Made by a program: the position numbers and the translations under genes
DNA from: Spirochaetales bacterium
GTDB taxonomy: Bacteria; Spirochaetota; Spirochaetia; SZUA-6; JAFGRV01
Reading direction: 5' to 3'
Length of the DNA: 64,000 bases
Assembly: GCA_016930085.1 (NCBI GenBank)
Contig: JAFGHO010000069.1
Span: forward strand, 81,198-145,197
Shown here: positions 16,860-26,204 of the stretch, piece after piece
Layout of the letters: every line of letters begins with the position of its first letter
Numbering within the stretch: position 1 is the first letter of the stretch
Notes under the pieces: model-generated
What the model was told of the DNA's origin: nothing
The model's input: only the letters and a program-made list of their open reading frames with translations
Databases searched by the model: none

Positions 16860-18236
16860 CTAGAGGATAAACCGGGTCAGATCCCTGTCCTCGATGATAT
16901 CCTTGAGCCGTTCATCAACATAATCCTTGGTTATGGAAACCTTCTGCCCCTTTATTTCCGTTGCATTGAAAGAAATGTCTTCGAGCAGATGTTCCATGAT
17001 CGTATGAAGCCGTCTGGCTCCTATATTTTCCGTCTTCGAATTGACATCCGTGGCAATTTCCGATATCCGCACGATCGCCTCATCGGTAAAATCGATTTCG
17101 ACATCCTCTGTCTTGAGTAACGCCGTGTATTGCTTGATAAGGGCATTCTCGGGCTGCGTGAGAATTTTCACGAAATCCTCCGTATCCAGGGAATTGAGCT
17201 CGACCCGAAGGGGGAACCGTCCCTGAAGCTCCGGAATAAGGTCCGAGGGTTTGGACATATGAAATGCGCCGGCGGCAATGAAGAGGATATGGGAAGTGTC
17301 GATGATTCCGTACCGCGTATGAACCTTCGAGCCCTCGACTATCGGCAGAATATCACGCTGGACACCCTCCCGGGAAACATCAGGCCCGTGCCTGTTCCCC
17401 GTCGAAGCGATCTTGTCGAGTTCGTCAAGAAAGATAATCCCCATTTCTTCGACGCGCTGTTTGGCGATTTCGGCGACTTTTTCCATATCGACGAGTTTAT
17501 CCATTTCCTGGTCTTCGAGGATTTCCCTCGCGTGTTTCACGGATACCCTCTTCTTTTTTTTCTTTCCGCCCAGAATATTCTGGGTAATATTCTCGATATT
17601 GAACCCTATTTCTTCCATATTGGTCCCGGAAAAAATCTGCATGGACGGAATGGACTTGTTGGCGATATCTATTTCCACTTCCTTTTCATCCAGTTCTCCT
17701 TTATGAAGTCTTTCCCGTAATTTCTCCCGCGTATGCGTCGCGACCTCCCCGGATTCTTCCTGCTGCTGGGCGGCCGTTTCCGGTCCGGGACGCCGTATGA
17801 ACTTTTTCGCGGGAAGCAGGAGATCGAGCACGAGTTCTTCCGACCGCGCCGCGGCCTTTGCCCTCACCTCTTCCTGCATCTCCGATTTGACCATAGATAT
17901 CGCGACGGAAACAAGGTCACGGACCATCGATTCAACGTCCCTTCCCACATAACCGACTTCGGTATACTTTGTCGCCTCCACCTTGATAAAGGGTGCGCCG
18001 CTCAATCGCGAAAGTCGTCTTGCGATTTCCGTTTTCCCGACTCCCGTCGGGCCGATCATGATGATATTCTTCGGCGCGACTTCATCCTTGAGTTCATCCG
18101 GCAGTTTTTTTCTCCTCATCCTGTTTCGGAGAGCGATGGCGACCGCCTTTTTGGCCTTCTCCTGTCCGATAATATATTTATCGAGTTCCGCGACGATTTC
18201 CCGCGGCGTTAATGTATCCAGATTTATTTTCATCAT
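16860..18236 (-). CDS. hslU: HslU, ATPase subunit of the HslVU protease
   Basis: 458-residue AAA+ unfoldase that feeds substrates to HslV. Walker A is [14 protein letters not shown] (about residues 62-75) and Walker B is [12 protein letters not shown]. The intermediate (I) domain spans roughly 110-245. The C-terminus ends DLTRFIL, the tail that inserts into HslV pockets to activate it. The protein begins with two consecutive ATG codons (18236 and 18233), the first overlapping the hslV stop; either is possible. It ends with TAG 245 bases before flgB. Confidence 0.97.
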   Translation of the reverse strand: MMKINLDTLTPREIVAELDKYIIGQEKAKKAVAIALRNRMRRKKLPDELKDEVAPKNIIMIGPTGVGKTEIARRLSRLSGAPFIKVEATKYTEVGYVGRDVESMVRDLVSVAISMVKSEMQEEVRAKAAARSEELVLDLLLPAKKFIRRPGPETAAQQQEESGEVATHTREKLRERLHKGELDEKEVEIDIANKSIPSMQIFSGTNMEEIGFNIENITQNILGGKKKKKRVSVKHAREILEDQEMDKLVDMEKVAEIAKQRVEEMGIIFLDELDKIASTGNRHGPDVSREGVQRDILPIVEGSKVHTRYGIIDTSHILFIAAGAFHMSKPSDLIPELQGRFPLRVELNSLDTEDFVKILTQPENALIKQYTALLKTEDVEIDFTDEAIVRISEIATDVNSKTENIGARRLHTIMEHLLEDISFNATEIKGQKVSITKDYVDERLKDIIEDRDLTRFIL

Positions 18237-18769
18237 TCCAACTCCTCTATATGTATTTGAATATTTGAATAAATACAGACAGATGCCGCTATCGCCAATG
18301 ATTTTTCGACTATTTCGTGCGCGGACAGTTGTGTCGATGATAGCAACGCCATCGCGGCGGAATAAGCGTAAGCCCCGCCGGAACCGATCGCGATGGCGCC
18401 CTTTTCCGGTTCCACGACATCACCCGTTCCGGAAATGAGAAGGGTTTTTTTTATGTCCGCGACCAGAAGCAGTGCCTCGAGCCTTCTCAGCGCCCTGTCG
18501 GTCCGCCAGTCTTTCGCAAGTTCGACGGCGGCGCGTGTAAGATCACCCCCATACTCTTTTACCTTTGCCTCGAACCGTTCGAAAAGGGTAAACGCGTCCG
18601 CCGTCGCCCCCGCGAACCCGACGATGATCTTGTTTTCATATATTTTTCTCACCTTGAGGGCATTCGCCTTCATAATGGTATTTCCGAGGGTTACCTGGCC
18701 GTCGCCCCCCATGGCCACTTTTCCGTTTCGACGGACGGCGATGACGGTCGTGCTTTTAAACTTTCTCAT
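18233..18769 (-). CDS. hslV: HslV, peptidase subunit of the HslVU protease
   Basis: 178-residue proteasome-like threonine peptidase. A short propeptide, MRKFKS, precedes the [19 protein letters not shown] sequence, so Thr7 becomes the N-terminal nucleophile after processing. VTLGNTIMK and [17 protein letters not shown] are further family signatures. ATG at 18769 follows AAAGGAGAACG and overlaps the 3' end of xerC by 14 bases; the stop overlaps hslU. The xerC-hslV-hslU order is common in many bacteria. Confidence 0.97.
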   Translation of the reverse strand: MRKFKSTTVIAVRRNGKVAMGGDGQVTLGNTIMKANALKVRKIYENKIIVGFAGATADAFTLFERFEAKVKEYGGDLTRAAVELAKDWRTDRALRRLEALLLVADIKKTLLISGTGDVVEPEKGAIAIGSGGAYAYSAAMALLSSTQLSAHEIVEKSLAIAASVCIYSNIQIHIEELE

Positions 18770-19664
18770 TATCGTTCTCCTTTATTTTCGCATGCGGATG
18801 GGATTGCCGGTACACCTTTTTCAACCGGTCAAGACTTATGTGGGTGTAAATCTGTGTCGTTGTCGGACTCGCATGGCCGAGCAGTTCCTGCACGACCCTG
18901 ATATCCGCTCCCCTGTCGAGCAGGTGGGTCGCAAACGAATGCCTGAAGGTATGGGGGGTCACCTTTTTCTGAAGTGAAAGAAGACGGAGACTCTTTTCCA
19001 GGATATATCTCACCCCGCGCGCCGTTATCCGGCAACCCCTGCTGTTGATAAAAAAACTGAGGCCGGCGTCTTGCGTACCCGCTTTCACATGAAAACGCCG
19101 CTTTGAAAGATAATCCTTGAGGATTTCTCCGGTCTTTTTTCCGATGAAGACGATCCGTTCCTTGTCCCCTTTTCCCACAACGCGGGCGATCCCCTTTTTC
19201 AGATCGATATCGGTGACGTCGATACCCACGGCTTCGGCAACCCTGCACCCGGTCGTATAGAGGAACTCGAAAACCGCCTTGTTCCTGAGTTCGAGAAACT
19301 CCGAGGCCGGTTGTGATAATATCCGCTCCACTTCATCCTCGAAAAGGAAAGAAGGAAGTGAAGCGGTCTCTTTCATCGAGCGCACCCCGCCAAAAGGATT
19401 GACGCTGACGATTCCACGCTTTCTGAGAAACCTGTAATACCCCCTGAGGCCTGAAATCAGCCTGTTGATGCTCCGGGCCGACAATCCGCGAGTTGAAACC
19501 GAATTGATAAAACGTCTGATATGAGACGGGCCCGCTTCCCGTTCGTCGATTCCCTCTTCCCGGCAAAAAGCCATGAACCGCAGGATGTCCTTCCGGTAAG
19601 AGGCGACCGAATGATCGGAGAGGTGACGGACATGTTTCAGATACTGGAGGTATTGTTCATGCAC
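18756..19664 (-). CDS. xerC: XerC-type tyrosine recombinase
   Basis: 302-residue site-specific recombinase, probably for chromosome-dimer resolution. The N-terminal SAM-like DNA-binding domain ([19 protein letters not shown]) is followed by the catalytic domain. The tyrosine-recombinase residues are visible: Arg in TTGCRVAEA, Lys in [10 protein letters not shown], His-x-x-Arg in [17 protein letters not shown], His in LGHASPTTT and the Tyr nucleophile in QIYTHIS. The open frame continues far upstream inside topA, but GTG at 19664, overlapping the topA stop, gives a normal XerC length. A second paralogue lies at 23822-24709. Confidence 0.9.
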   Translation of the reverse strand: MHEQYLQYLKHVRHLSDHSVASYRKDILRFMAFCREEGIDEREAGPSHIRRFINSVSTRGLSARSINRLISGLRGYYRFLRKRGIVSVNPFGGVRSMKETASLPSFLFEDEVERILSQPASEFLELRNKAVFEFLYTTGCRVAEAVGIDVTDIDLKKGIARVVGKGDKERIVFIGKKTGEILKDYLSKRRFHVKAGTQDAGLSFFINSRGCRITARGVRYILEKSLRLLSLQKKVTPHTFRHSFATHLLDRGADIRVVQELLGHASPTTTQIYTHISLDRLKKVYRQSHPHAKIKENDNEKV

Positions 19665-21762
19665 TTTTTCCGGTTTCCTCCTGTCCGTAAATATAAGAGC
19701 ATTCGGGATTCGCACAGGCCCGGTATTCTCCCCGTTTTTTATCAGAACGTTCGACCAGAAAATATCCGCACCGCGGGCATTTATGTTCCGTCGGGGGGAA
19801 ATAGGTGACAAAATCACAATCCGGAAACCTGGTGCATCCGTAAAACACCTTTCCCCGGCCCTTCTGTTTCCGCTTGGCGATGATCTTCCCGTCACACCCT
19901 TCCCTCGGACAATCCGCGAGCGGGATGGCCTTCGAATTTCTGCATTCGGGGAATCCGCTGCACGCGAGAAAAAATCCGTACCTGCCCAGTTTCTTGACCA
20001 TGGGCTTTCCGCATTTCTCACAGGTAAAGGATGTCTCCTCATCCAGTACTCCCTTGATCGATTCGAGATGTTCCATGACATATCTCACCTGTGAATGAAA
20101 GGGTGAAAAAAAATCCTCGATCATGGTCACCCAGTACGCTCCCTGTTCTTCGACTTCATCGAGTTTCTTTTCTATCTGTGCGGTAAAATTGACATCGATG
20201 ATATCAGGGAATGTATCCTTGAGAAGGTTATTGATGATTTTCCCCAAGACCGTGGCCTTGAGTTTTTTGTTCTTCCGTACGACATAATACCTGTCGATGA
20301 GAACGGATATAATCGGGGCGTACGTCGAAGGCCTGCCGATGCCCTTTTCCTCGAGTGCCTTGATGATGGTCGCGTCGGTATAATGAGCCGGTCCCTGGGT
20401 AAAATGCTGGTCCGGAATCAGTCCGATACAGGTCACCTCGTCTCCGACCGAAAGGTGAGGCAGATGCTGGGTCTTCTCTTTCGGTAAAAGCAATGAAAGA
20501 ACGGCGTAGAACCCTCTCTCGATTACCGTCGTCGCGTTTGCCCTGAAAAGCCCTTCCCCTGAGCGTAGATCAACAGTCGTCGATGTGCTTCGCGCCGGTT
20601 TCATCTGTGAAGCGACGAACCGCTCCCAGATGATGGAATAAAGCTTGAACTGTTCTGGACTGAGATATTGTTTGACCGATTCCGGCGTTTTCGAGGTATA
20701 GGTCGGCCTGATCGCTTCATGGGCGTCCTGCGCCTTTGTACCGGCCGTATAGATGACGGGATTATCGGGAAGTGTTTCCGGATAGTTTTCCTTTATAAAC
20801 GACCTGACTTCTTCCAGGGCGACATTGGCGATACGGGTCGAATCGGTCCTGATGTAGGTAATGAGTCCGACGCGATCATTACCCATGGTAATACCTTCAT
20901 AGAGAGTTTGAGCAACCGCCATGGTCTTCCTCGAGGTAAATCCCAATCGGGTAGCGGCAACCTGCTGTAATTTCGATGTCGTAAACGGCGGAGAAGGCTT
21001 CGACTGTTTTTCCTTTTGCTTAATGTCTGCGACCGTAAACGGCCTGTTCCTGAAACCGGCGATAAGTGCTTCCGCTTCCCGATTATTTGAAATGCTGGAT
21101 TTTTTACCGTTTACCTGTATGAGCTGTGCGGAAAATTTCCTGGCGCCTTTTTTGAGTTCGGCATCGATGGTCCAGTATTCTTCGGGAACAAAGGATTCCA
21201 CTTCATCGTCCCGTTCACAGACGAGTCTGAGCGCGACCGATTGCACTCTTCCAGCAGAAAGGCCGTTTTTCACTTTTTTCCAGAGAATCGGCGAGAGGCT
21301 GTACCCGACGAGCCTGTCCAGAATTCTCCTCGCCTTCTGGGCATTGACCTTGTTGATGTCGAAATCGAGGGGATGATCCACCGCTTCACGGATCACGTGC
21401 GGTGTGATCTCGTTAAAGACGATTCGTTTGACCGGTTTTTCCGGAAACTTCTCCATGATGGCGTTGCGTATATGGAAAGCGATCGCTTCCCCTTCACGGT
21501 CGTTATCCGATGCGAGAAGGATCGAATTCGCCTTTTTCGCTTCCTTGAGTATATACTTGAGTATCTTCGCCTTTCCCCGTATCGTAATATATTCGGGTGT
21601 AAAGCCGTTTTCAATATCGATCGCGAGTCTGGATTTGGGTAGATCGAAAAGGTGGCCGATAGAGGCGGTAACGATAAATCCGGTGCCCAGATATTTCTCG
21701 ATGGTTTTTGCCTTTGCCGGCGACTCCACAATCAACAGACTCTGTTTTACTGCTTTTCCCAT
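19657..21762 (-). CDS. topA: DNA topoisomerase I
   Basis: 701-residue type IA topoisomerase that relaxes negative supercoils. The TOPRIM domain holds LIVESPAKAKTIEKYLG and the acidic ASDNDREGEAIAFHI. The active-site Tyr is Tyr303 in GLITYIRTDSTRIA. Three C-terminal four-Cys zinc ribbons are present (CEKCGKP...CSGFPEC, CPREGCDG...CTRFPDC, CPRCGYF...CANPEC). ATG at 21762 lies 3 bases after dprA. The dprA-topA-xerC order is shared by many bacteria. Confidence 0.98.
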   Translation of the reverse strand: MGKAVKQSLLIVESPAKAKTIEKYLGTGFIVTASIGHLFDLPKSRLAIDIENGFTPEYITIRGKAKILKYILKEAKKANSILLASDNDREGEAIAFHIRNAIMEKFPEKPVKRIVFNEITPHVIREAVDHPLDFDINKVNAQKARRILDRLVGYSLSPILWKKVKNGLSAGRVQSVALRLVCERDDEVESFVPEEYWTIDAELKKGARKFSAQLIQVNGKKSSISNNREAEALIAGFRNRPFTVADIKQKEKQSKPSPPFTTSKLQQVAATRLGFTSRKTMAVAQTLYEGITMGNDRVGLITYIRTDSTRIANVALEEVRSFIKENYPETLPDNPVIYTAGTKAQDAHEAIRPTYTSKTPESVKQYLSPEQFKLYSIIWERFVASQMKPARSTSTTVDLRSGEGLFRANATTVIERGFYAVLSLLLPKEKTQHLPHLSVGDEVTCIGLIPDQHFTQGPAHYTDATIIKALEEKGIGRPSTYAPIISVLIDRYYVVRKNKKLKATVLGKIINNLLKDTFPDIIDVNFTAQIEKKLDEVEEQGAYWVTMIEDFFSPFHSQVRYVMEHLESIKGVLDEETSFTCEKCGKPMVKKLGRYGFFLACSGFPECRNSKAIPLADCPREGCDGKIIAKRKQKGRGKVFYGCTRFPDCDFVTYFPPTEHKCPRCGYFLVERSDKKRGEYRACANPECSYIYGQEETGKSA

Positions 21763-21765
21763 TCG

Positions 21766-22788
21766 CTATCTCCTGATGTATTGTCCATTATAAATTTTGA
21801 GTTCCCCCTTGATTTCCCTTTCCAGCATTCCCGCCAACCGTCTGCCCGGTTTTTCATCGTCGAGGGGAAACCGGGGGTCGCTTTCCGGCATACGGTATTT
21901 TTCCTCCATGCCCCATTCACGAAGCAGTATCCGCGCGGATGCGCAAAGCGGGGCGCCTTCGTCATAAAGGCTTTTCGTTCCCTCGGACTGTGCACCGGCA
22001 AGCCCTGAGGGGTGAACATACAGTTCTCTCCCCTGCTCGAGGGCATAATCGGCGGTAATGAGCGCTCCCGAACGCCGCGGCGCCTGTATGATGACAACAG
22101 CCCGCGACAGCCCGCTGATAATGCGGTTGCGCGCCGGAAAATTATAAGGCAGCGGGGGAACGCCGGGCGGGTATTCGGAGAAAATCACCCCGCCATTCCC
22201 GAGAATTCTCGAAGCGGTCTTTCTGCTTGTACAGGGGTAGACCGTGTCGATTCCGTTTCCCAAAACCGCGATCGATTGACCGCTCCCTTCACAACTTCCT
22301 TCATGCGCCTCCCTGTCGATGCCGCGCGCGAGTCCCGAAACGACACCGATTCCGGCGAGTGAAGCCTCCATTCCGAGCCTGTACGCCGCGTTCCTGCTTT
22401 CTCCGCTGGGCTGCCTCGTTCCCACGATTGCCAGAAACGGGGTATGCCACTCGGGAATCCTGCCCCGGTAAAAAAGAATGAGGGGCGGATCGTATATTTC
22501 CCTGAGTTGGGGCGGATAACCGGGCTGAAAATAGCCGACGAATGCCGTCCGGGAAGATTCGATAGCCTTCCATCCCCGTTCCGCACCGGACAACACCCCG
22601 TCGGGATTCCACTTTGCCGCGTTGATCCGCCGTCCCAAAAGCCCCGACAGTTCGGAGGCGGAAAGAGAAAAGATGTCTTTTATACACGGAAACAACTCTA
22701 AAAGCAACAGCTTTTCCCGCGTTTTAAGAGAGGCGGCGTTTTGTAAGGCGAATAAATAGATGTCACTATTCAAGACCATACACCTCAT
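21766..22788 (-). CDS. dprA: DprA/Smf DNA-processing protein
   Basis: 340-residue protein of the DprA family, which loads RecA on incoming single-stranded DNA during natural transformation but is also present in non-competent bacteria. The Rossmann-like core carries VGTRQPSGESRNAAYRLG and GVVSGLARGIDREAHEG, plus FSEYPPGVPPLPYNFPARNRIISGLSRAVVIIQAPRRSGALIT, split here across about residues 200-245. ATG at 22788 overlaps the upstream TPR gene by 23 bases; a second ATG at 22779 is also possible. A winged-helix C-terminus follows. Confidence 0.94.
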   Translation of the reverse strand: MRCMVLNSDIYLFALQNAASLKTREKLLLLELFPCIKDIFSLSASELSGLLGRRINAAKWNPDGVLSGAERGWKAIESSRTAFVGYFQPGYPPQLREIYDPPLILFYRGRIPEWHTPFLAIVGTRQPSGESRNAAYRLGMEASLAGIGVVSGLARGIDREAHEGSCEGSGQSIAVLGNGIDTVYPCTSRKTASRILGNGGVIFSEYPPGVPPLPYNFPARNRIISGLSRAVVIIQAPRRSGALITADYALEQGRELYVHPSGLAGAQSEGTKSLYDEGAPLCASARILLREWGMEEKYRMPESDPRFPLDDEKPGRRLAGMLEREIKGELKIYNGQYIRR

Positions 22789-23626
22789 CCTTGATTCTCT
22801 CTTTTAATGCGCGGGCACGCTGCGTCATCTCCTCCGACGGGTTTTCTTCAATAATGATCTCGTACGTGTCCATCGCCTCATCATACCTGCCGATCTGATA
22901 GTAAGCCCGCGCGAGAACAAACAGGGCATCCATATTCCTTGATTCCTTCTCGACAATCCGTTCGAGAAAACCGATTGCCTCCGACGGCGCATCCAGTTCA
23001 AAGACAAGGAGAACGGCAAGACCATAGAGGGCATCGACATAGCCGGAATCGAGTTCGATCGCCCTCCGGTAATAAGCCTGAGCGGTTTCAAACCACCGTG
23101 CACGTTCATCCGAAAAACGCGGCTCGATTTTCGATTTCGCGATCCACCCTGCGCATACGCCTCCATTATAATAGAGTACCCGGTTATCCGGAAATAATTC
23201 AAGCGCCTCGTTGATCTTTTCAAACGCCTTTCCGTACATTGTACCGTCTATGTAACGGATAACCTCCATTTTCCGATAGATGTCTTCTTCCCTTGGCGAA
23301 TCGAACCGTGTCGACCGGCCTGTCGATAGGCGTTCGATTTCCCTGTTTATATCCCCTATCTCCATATACTTCTCTGCGATTCGTTTGAGAAGCCTTCCGA
23401 ACTCCTCCGTCCGGGTTACTTCCTCTCCCAATTCGTCCCGATATCGTTTGACAATATTCCTCACCTCATCCACGGTCTCAGGGGACACCTCATCATGTTT
23501 ATAGACCGTTTGTTCCATGCTTATCAGTGCCTCGATAAACTCCTCTTCGTTCTTGCGGTCACACCCTGCGGCCGCAATACAGAAGGAGAAAGCACCTATA
23601 CATAACAAAAATTTTTTACCCTTCAT
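22766..23626 (-). CDS. TPR-repeat lipoprotein
   Basis: 286-residue predicted lipoprotein. The signal peptide (MKGKKFLLCIGAFSFCIAA) ends in the lipobox AAGC, giving lipidation at Cys22. An extended charged region (23-120) is followed by tetratricopeptide-like repeats (about 125-280), for example AQAYYRRAIELDSGYVDALYGLAVLLV and LFVLARAYYQIGRYDEAMDTYE. TPRs bind partner proteins; no enzymatic motif is seen. Its place, overlapping dprA at the junction of cell-division and DNA genes, does not reveal a specific role. The equivalent position in Treponema also holds a hypothetical gene, as I recall. Confidence 0.85.
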   Translation of the reverse strand: MKGKKFLLCIGAFSFCIAAAGCDRKNEEEFIEALISMEQTVYKHDEVSPETVDEVRNIVKRYRDELGEEVTRTEEFGRLLKRIAEKYMEIGDINREIERLSTGRSTRFDSPREEDIYRKMEVIRYIDGTMYGKAFEKINEALELFPDNRVLYYNGGVCAGWIAKSKIEPRFSDERARWFETAQAYYRRAIELDSGYVDALYGLAVLLVFELDAPSEAIGFLERIVEKESRNMDALFVLARAYYQIGRYDEAMDTYEIIIEENPSEEMTQRARALKERIKDEVYGLE

Positions 23627-23764
23627 AATTCTCTACCATATTAGTATTACCATTTCTGAAAAAAAAGACAAGGCATACCCATCCACCTGCGGTTTCCCCG
23701 TCCTTTTTTCCCCCACTCTATATAACGCAGCAAAAATACTCCCCGCATTGGTTTTTTTCATAAA

Positions 23765-23800
23765 TCACACGAAAGTGTGATCAATTTCACAAAAATGTGA
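23765..23800. promoter_or_regulatory. Array of CRP-like half-sites (TCACA/TGTGA)
   Basis: Four half-sites alternate in this short stretch: TCACA (23765), TGTGA (23776), TCACA (23787) and TGTGA (23796). The first three start exactly 11 bases apart. The middle pair forms TGTGA-N6-TCACA, the canonical CRP/FNR-family operator. The outer pairs also fold as hairpins (ATCACAC-GAAA-GTGTGAT and TCACA-AAAA-TGTGA). The array is about 140-160 bases upstream of the TPR lipoprotein gene and directly downstream of xerD, so it could be an operator, a weak terminator, or both. Confidence 0.5.
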
Positions 23801-23821
23801 GACATCACCTCACCCGGCACG

Positions 23822-24709
23822 TTATCCCCGCGGGTGATACTTCGCGTGGTATTCCTTCAATTCCTCCTCCTCCACGTGCGTATAAATTTGAGTCGTACTG
23901 ATATCGGCATGACCCAGAAGCTCCTGTACCGACCGAAGATCGGCGCCCCCACCGAGCAGGTGGGTGGCAAAAGAATGCCTTAACGTATGGACCTTCCCTT
24001 CAAGGCTGACTTTCTTCAATATTTCCTTGAAGCGTTTCCAGACTCCTTTTCGTGAAATGCGATTGCCGCGATAATTGAGAAAAAGGTAATCGGTCGATCT
24101 GCCTTTTTTGATAAACGCCGTTCTCGCTTCCCCGATATATTTATCAAGCCATACCTCAGCATGTTCTCCCACAGGAACGAGCCGCTCCCTGTTGCCTTTT
24201 CCGCACACGCGTAAAAGCGCCTGACGGGGATATATATTGACCAGTTTCAATTCGATTGCCTCGGTAACCCGGAGACCACACGAGTAAATGAGTTCAAAAA
24301 GCGCCCTGTCCCTGATCCCCGAAGGAGTGGATGTATCGATTCCTCCGAAAAAAACCTCGATATCCTGCCTGGAAAAAACCTTCGGTATCCTGAAATTCGG
24401 TTTCGGCATATCCACCGTATCGAGCGGATTGTTTGAAAGTATTCCTTCGAGTATCAGAAAAACGAAAAACGAACGGAGGCTGCTGATTGTCTTTGCCAGC
24501 GTTCGCCCGCATACCCCGTCGATCTGCCGCTTTACCAGAAAACCGATCAACATATTGCCGTCGACCTCGGATATCTCCTTTTTCTCCTCAGAAAGCCAGT
24601 AAAGCAGCAGCCGGCATTCGGGAAGGTATGTCGCAATCGTCGCCCGTTGCAGCCGGAGTTCTACCCGCAGGTATGCTTCATATGAACGGAGCAATGCATT
24701 ATCATCCAT
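23822..24709 (-). CDS. xerD: XerD-type tyrosine recombinase
   Basis: 295-residue tyrosine recombinase. Catalytic residues are all present: Arg in SCGLRVTEAIEL, Lys in CGKGNRERLVPVG, His and Arg in [17 protein letters not shown], His in LGHADISTTQ and Tyr in IYTHVEEEELKEYH. The EL-K-Y-H-A-KYHPRG ending matches XerD proteins. It lies between ftsZ and the TPR gene, and with the xerC paralogue 4 kb away it probably forms the XerCD pair acting at dif during division. The ATG at 24709 follows GGGGAG. Confidence 0.9.
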   Translation of the reverse strand: MDDNALLRSYEAYLRVELRLQRATIATYLPECRLLLYWLSEEKKEISEVDGNMLIGFLVKRQIDGVCGRTLAKTISSLRSFFVFLILEGILSNNPLDTVDMPKPNFRIPKVFSRQDIEVFFGGIDTSTPSGIRDRALFELIYSCGLRVTEAIELKLVNIYPRQALLRVCGKGNRERLVPVGEHAEVWLDKYIGEARTAFIKKGRSTDYLFLNYRGNRISRKGVWKRFKEILKKVSLEGKVHTLRHSFATHLLGGGADLRSVQELLGHADISTTQIYTHVEEEELKEYHAKYHPRG

Positions 24710-24759
24710 AATGCACTCCCCTTCCGCCCGTATGGCGGCAATTGCCTGTTTCGCGGCAC

Positions 24760-24789
24760 GATACGTGCACGAGATACGCTGCAGATACG
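24760..24789. repeat. Three short GATACG direct repeats between ftsZ and xerD
   Basis: GATACG occurs at 24760, 24773 and 24784, each followed by a related G/C/T-rich trinucleotide, within the 135-base ftsZ-xerD gap. The unit also overlaps partial self-complementary GCACGATACGTGC. It could be a protein-binding site near a recombinase gene, but a chance cluster cannot be excluded. A run of eight T follows on the minus strand toward xerD. Confidence 0.3.
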
Positions 24790-24844
24790 TGAAAAAAAAT
24801 CAATCCGGCCTTTCTTTCGTCATGTAAAGCGGTCACCTTTGGTC

Positions 24845-26011
24845 TTATTCCCCCTGGCCGCCCATAATTTTTTTATCCCTGAGAATGGTCGGGATAAAAA
24901 GGTCCGGCTCTTTTGCGTTACGTTCCAGAAGATATTCTCCCTGACCCTTTTTGTGTACACCCTTTCCGATCTTCACCCACTCGTCATAGGAAATGATGTC
25001 CGCGGACTGCGCGGGTGTCTCATGGGTGTCGTTCGGCTTCCTGGTTACCGCCTGTGAAAAACCGGCCGCGATTACCGTCACCTTTACATCGGTCTCAAGC
25101 GATTCTTCAAAGGCCGTTCCCGCAATGATGAGTGCGTCATCATCGGCGTTTGCCGTGATGATTCTCATTATTTCTTCGTATTCGGCAAGGGCGAGGTCGG
25201 GACCGCCGGTGACATTCACCAGGATGGATTTTGCCCCTTCGATTTTGGCGTCTTCCAGGAGGGGATTGTTGATCGCGTTTGTCGCGGCATCCACGGCCCG
25301 ATTATCTCCGCTGCCGTTGCCGATTCCCATGAAGGCGTCCCCCTTGCCTTTCATAATCGTACATACATCGGCAAAATCGATATTTATCTCGCCGGGACTC
25401 GTAATCAAATCGGAAATACCCTGGACGCCCTGCCTGAGCACATCGTCCGCTATACGGAACGCTTCCTTGATGGGTGTTTTTCGATCGACGATTTTCAGGA
25501 GGTACTGGTTCGGAATCACGATAAGGGTATCGACATGTTCCCTGAGTTTTTCGATCCCTTCTTCCGCAAGCATCATTTTCTTTTTCCCTTCGAAGGCAAA
25601 GGGTTTTGTCACCACGGCAACGGTAAGCACATCCAGTTCACTCGCAATCCGCGCGATCACCGGCACTGCCCCGGTACCGGTTCCGCCCCCCATCCCCGCG
25701 GTGATGAAAATCATGTCGGAGCCGCGAATGATCGCCTGGAGTTCATCGTAATCCTCCATGGCGGCCTTTTCTCCGACATCCGGAACGCCGCCCGCGCCCA
25801 GTCCGCCCGTTACCTTTGTTCCGATAGGCAGTTTTACCTCCGCTTTCGAGATATGAAGCGCCTGAAGATCGGTATTGATCGCAATAAACCTCACACTTTT
25901 GAGGCCGGCTGAAATCATTCGATTGACCGCATTATTACCGCCGCCCCCGACACCAATCACCTTGATGAGTGTCAGATTCGTATCCGTGTCTTCAATAAAC
26001 TCAATGTTCAT
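24845..26011 (-). CDS. ftsZ: FtsZ, tubulin-like cell-division GTPase
   Basis: 388-residue division-ring protein. The nucleotide-binding glycines ([15 protein letters not shown]) and the tubulin signature ([12 protein letters not shown]) are intact, as is the synergy loop with NIDFADV. The C-terminal peptide that binds FtsA and other partners is recognisable as [14 protein letters not shown], followed by an unusual short tail IMGGQGE. ATG at 26011 has a CTGGGAGGGGAGT ribosome site. The 193-base gap from ftsA holds two stem-loops, which may allow separate control of ftsZ. Confidence 0.98.
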   Translation of the reverse strand: MNIEFIEDTDTNLTLIKVIGVGGGGNNAVNRMISAGLKSVRFIAINTDLQALHISKAEVKLPIGTKVTGGLGAGGVPDVGEKAAMEDYDELQAIIRGSDMIFITAGMGGGTGTGAVPVIARIASELDVLTVAVVTKPFAFEGKKKMMLAEEGIEKLREHVDTLIVIPNQYLLKIVDRKTPIKEAFRIADDVLRQGVQGISDLITSPGEINIDFADVCTIMKGKGDAFMGIGNGSGDNRAVDAATNAINNPLLEDAKIEGAKSILVNVTGGPDLALAEYEEIMRIITANADDDALIIAGTAFEESLETDVKVTVIAAGFSQAVTRKPNDTHETPAQSADIISYDEWVKIGKGVHKKGQGEYLLERNAKEPDLFIPTILRDKKIMGGQGE

Positions 26012-26051
26012 ACTCCCCTCCCAGTTATGAGTATTTTATGTATATCAGGAA

Positions 26052-26081
26052 GCGATGATCCGCCGAAAGGCGAAGCATCGC
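26052..26081 (-). other. Stem-loop in the ftsZ leader
   Basis: GCGATG (26052-26057) pairs with CATCGC (26076-26081), and the interior holds a second short stem CGCC/GGCG closed by a GAAA-type tetraloop. It lies 40-70 bases ahead of the ftsZ ribosome site. No T-run follows, so it looks like an mRNA structure (processing or stability) rather than a terminator. Confidence 0.45.
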
Positions 26082-26133
26082 CTCGTTATCCTGCACCCTC
26101 TCAGGTTTACCTTTTCACCTGCCGCGGACAATA

Positions 26134-26159
26134 GGGACCCGGGCCGTCCTCCCGGGCCC
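26134..26159 (-). other. GC-rich stem-loop after ftsA
   Basis: CCCGGG repeats at 26138-26143 and 26151-26156 pair around a 7-base loop, and flanking GG/CC pairs extend the stem past one A-C mismatch. It begins about 45 bases after the ftsA stop. The hairpin is strong but lacks a following U-tract, so it could be a partial terminator or an RNA-processing site between ftsA and ftsZ. Confidence 0.45.
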
Positions 26160-26204
26160 GAAAACGAACGACGGTGTACGCTTTCCGTTTTGTCCGATCC
26201 ATAG

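Noticed and set aside
18756..20081. Full 441-codon open frame as the recombinase gene
   Set aside because: The first 139 codons lie inside the topA zinc-ribbon region in another frame; the family-length protein starts at GTG 19664.
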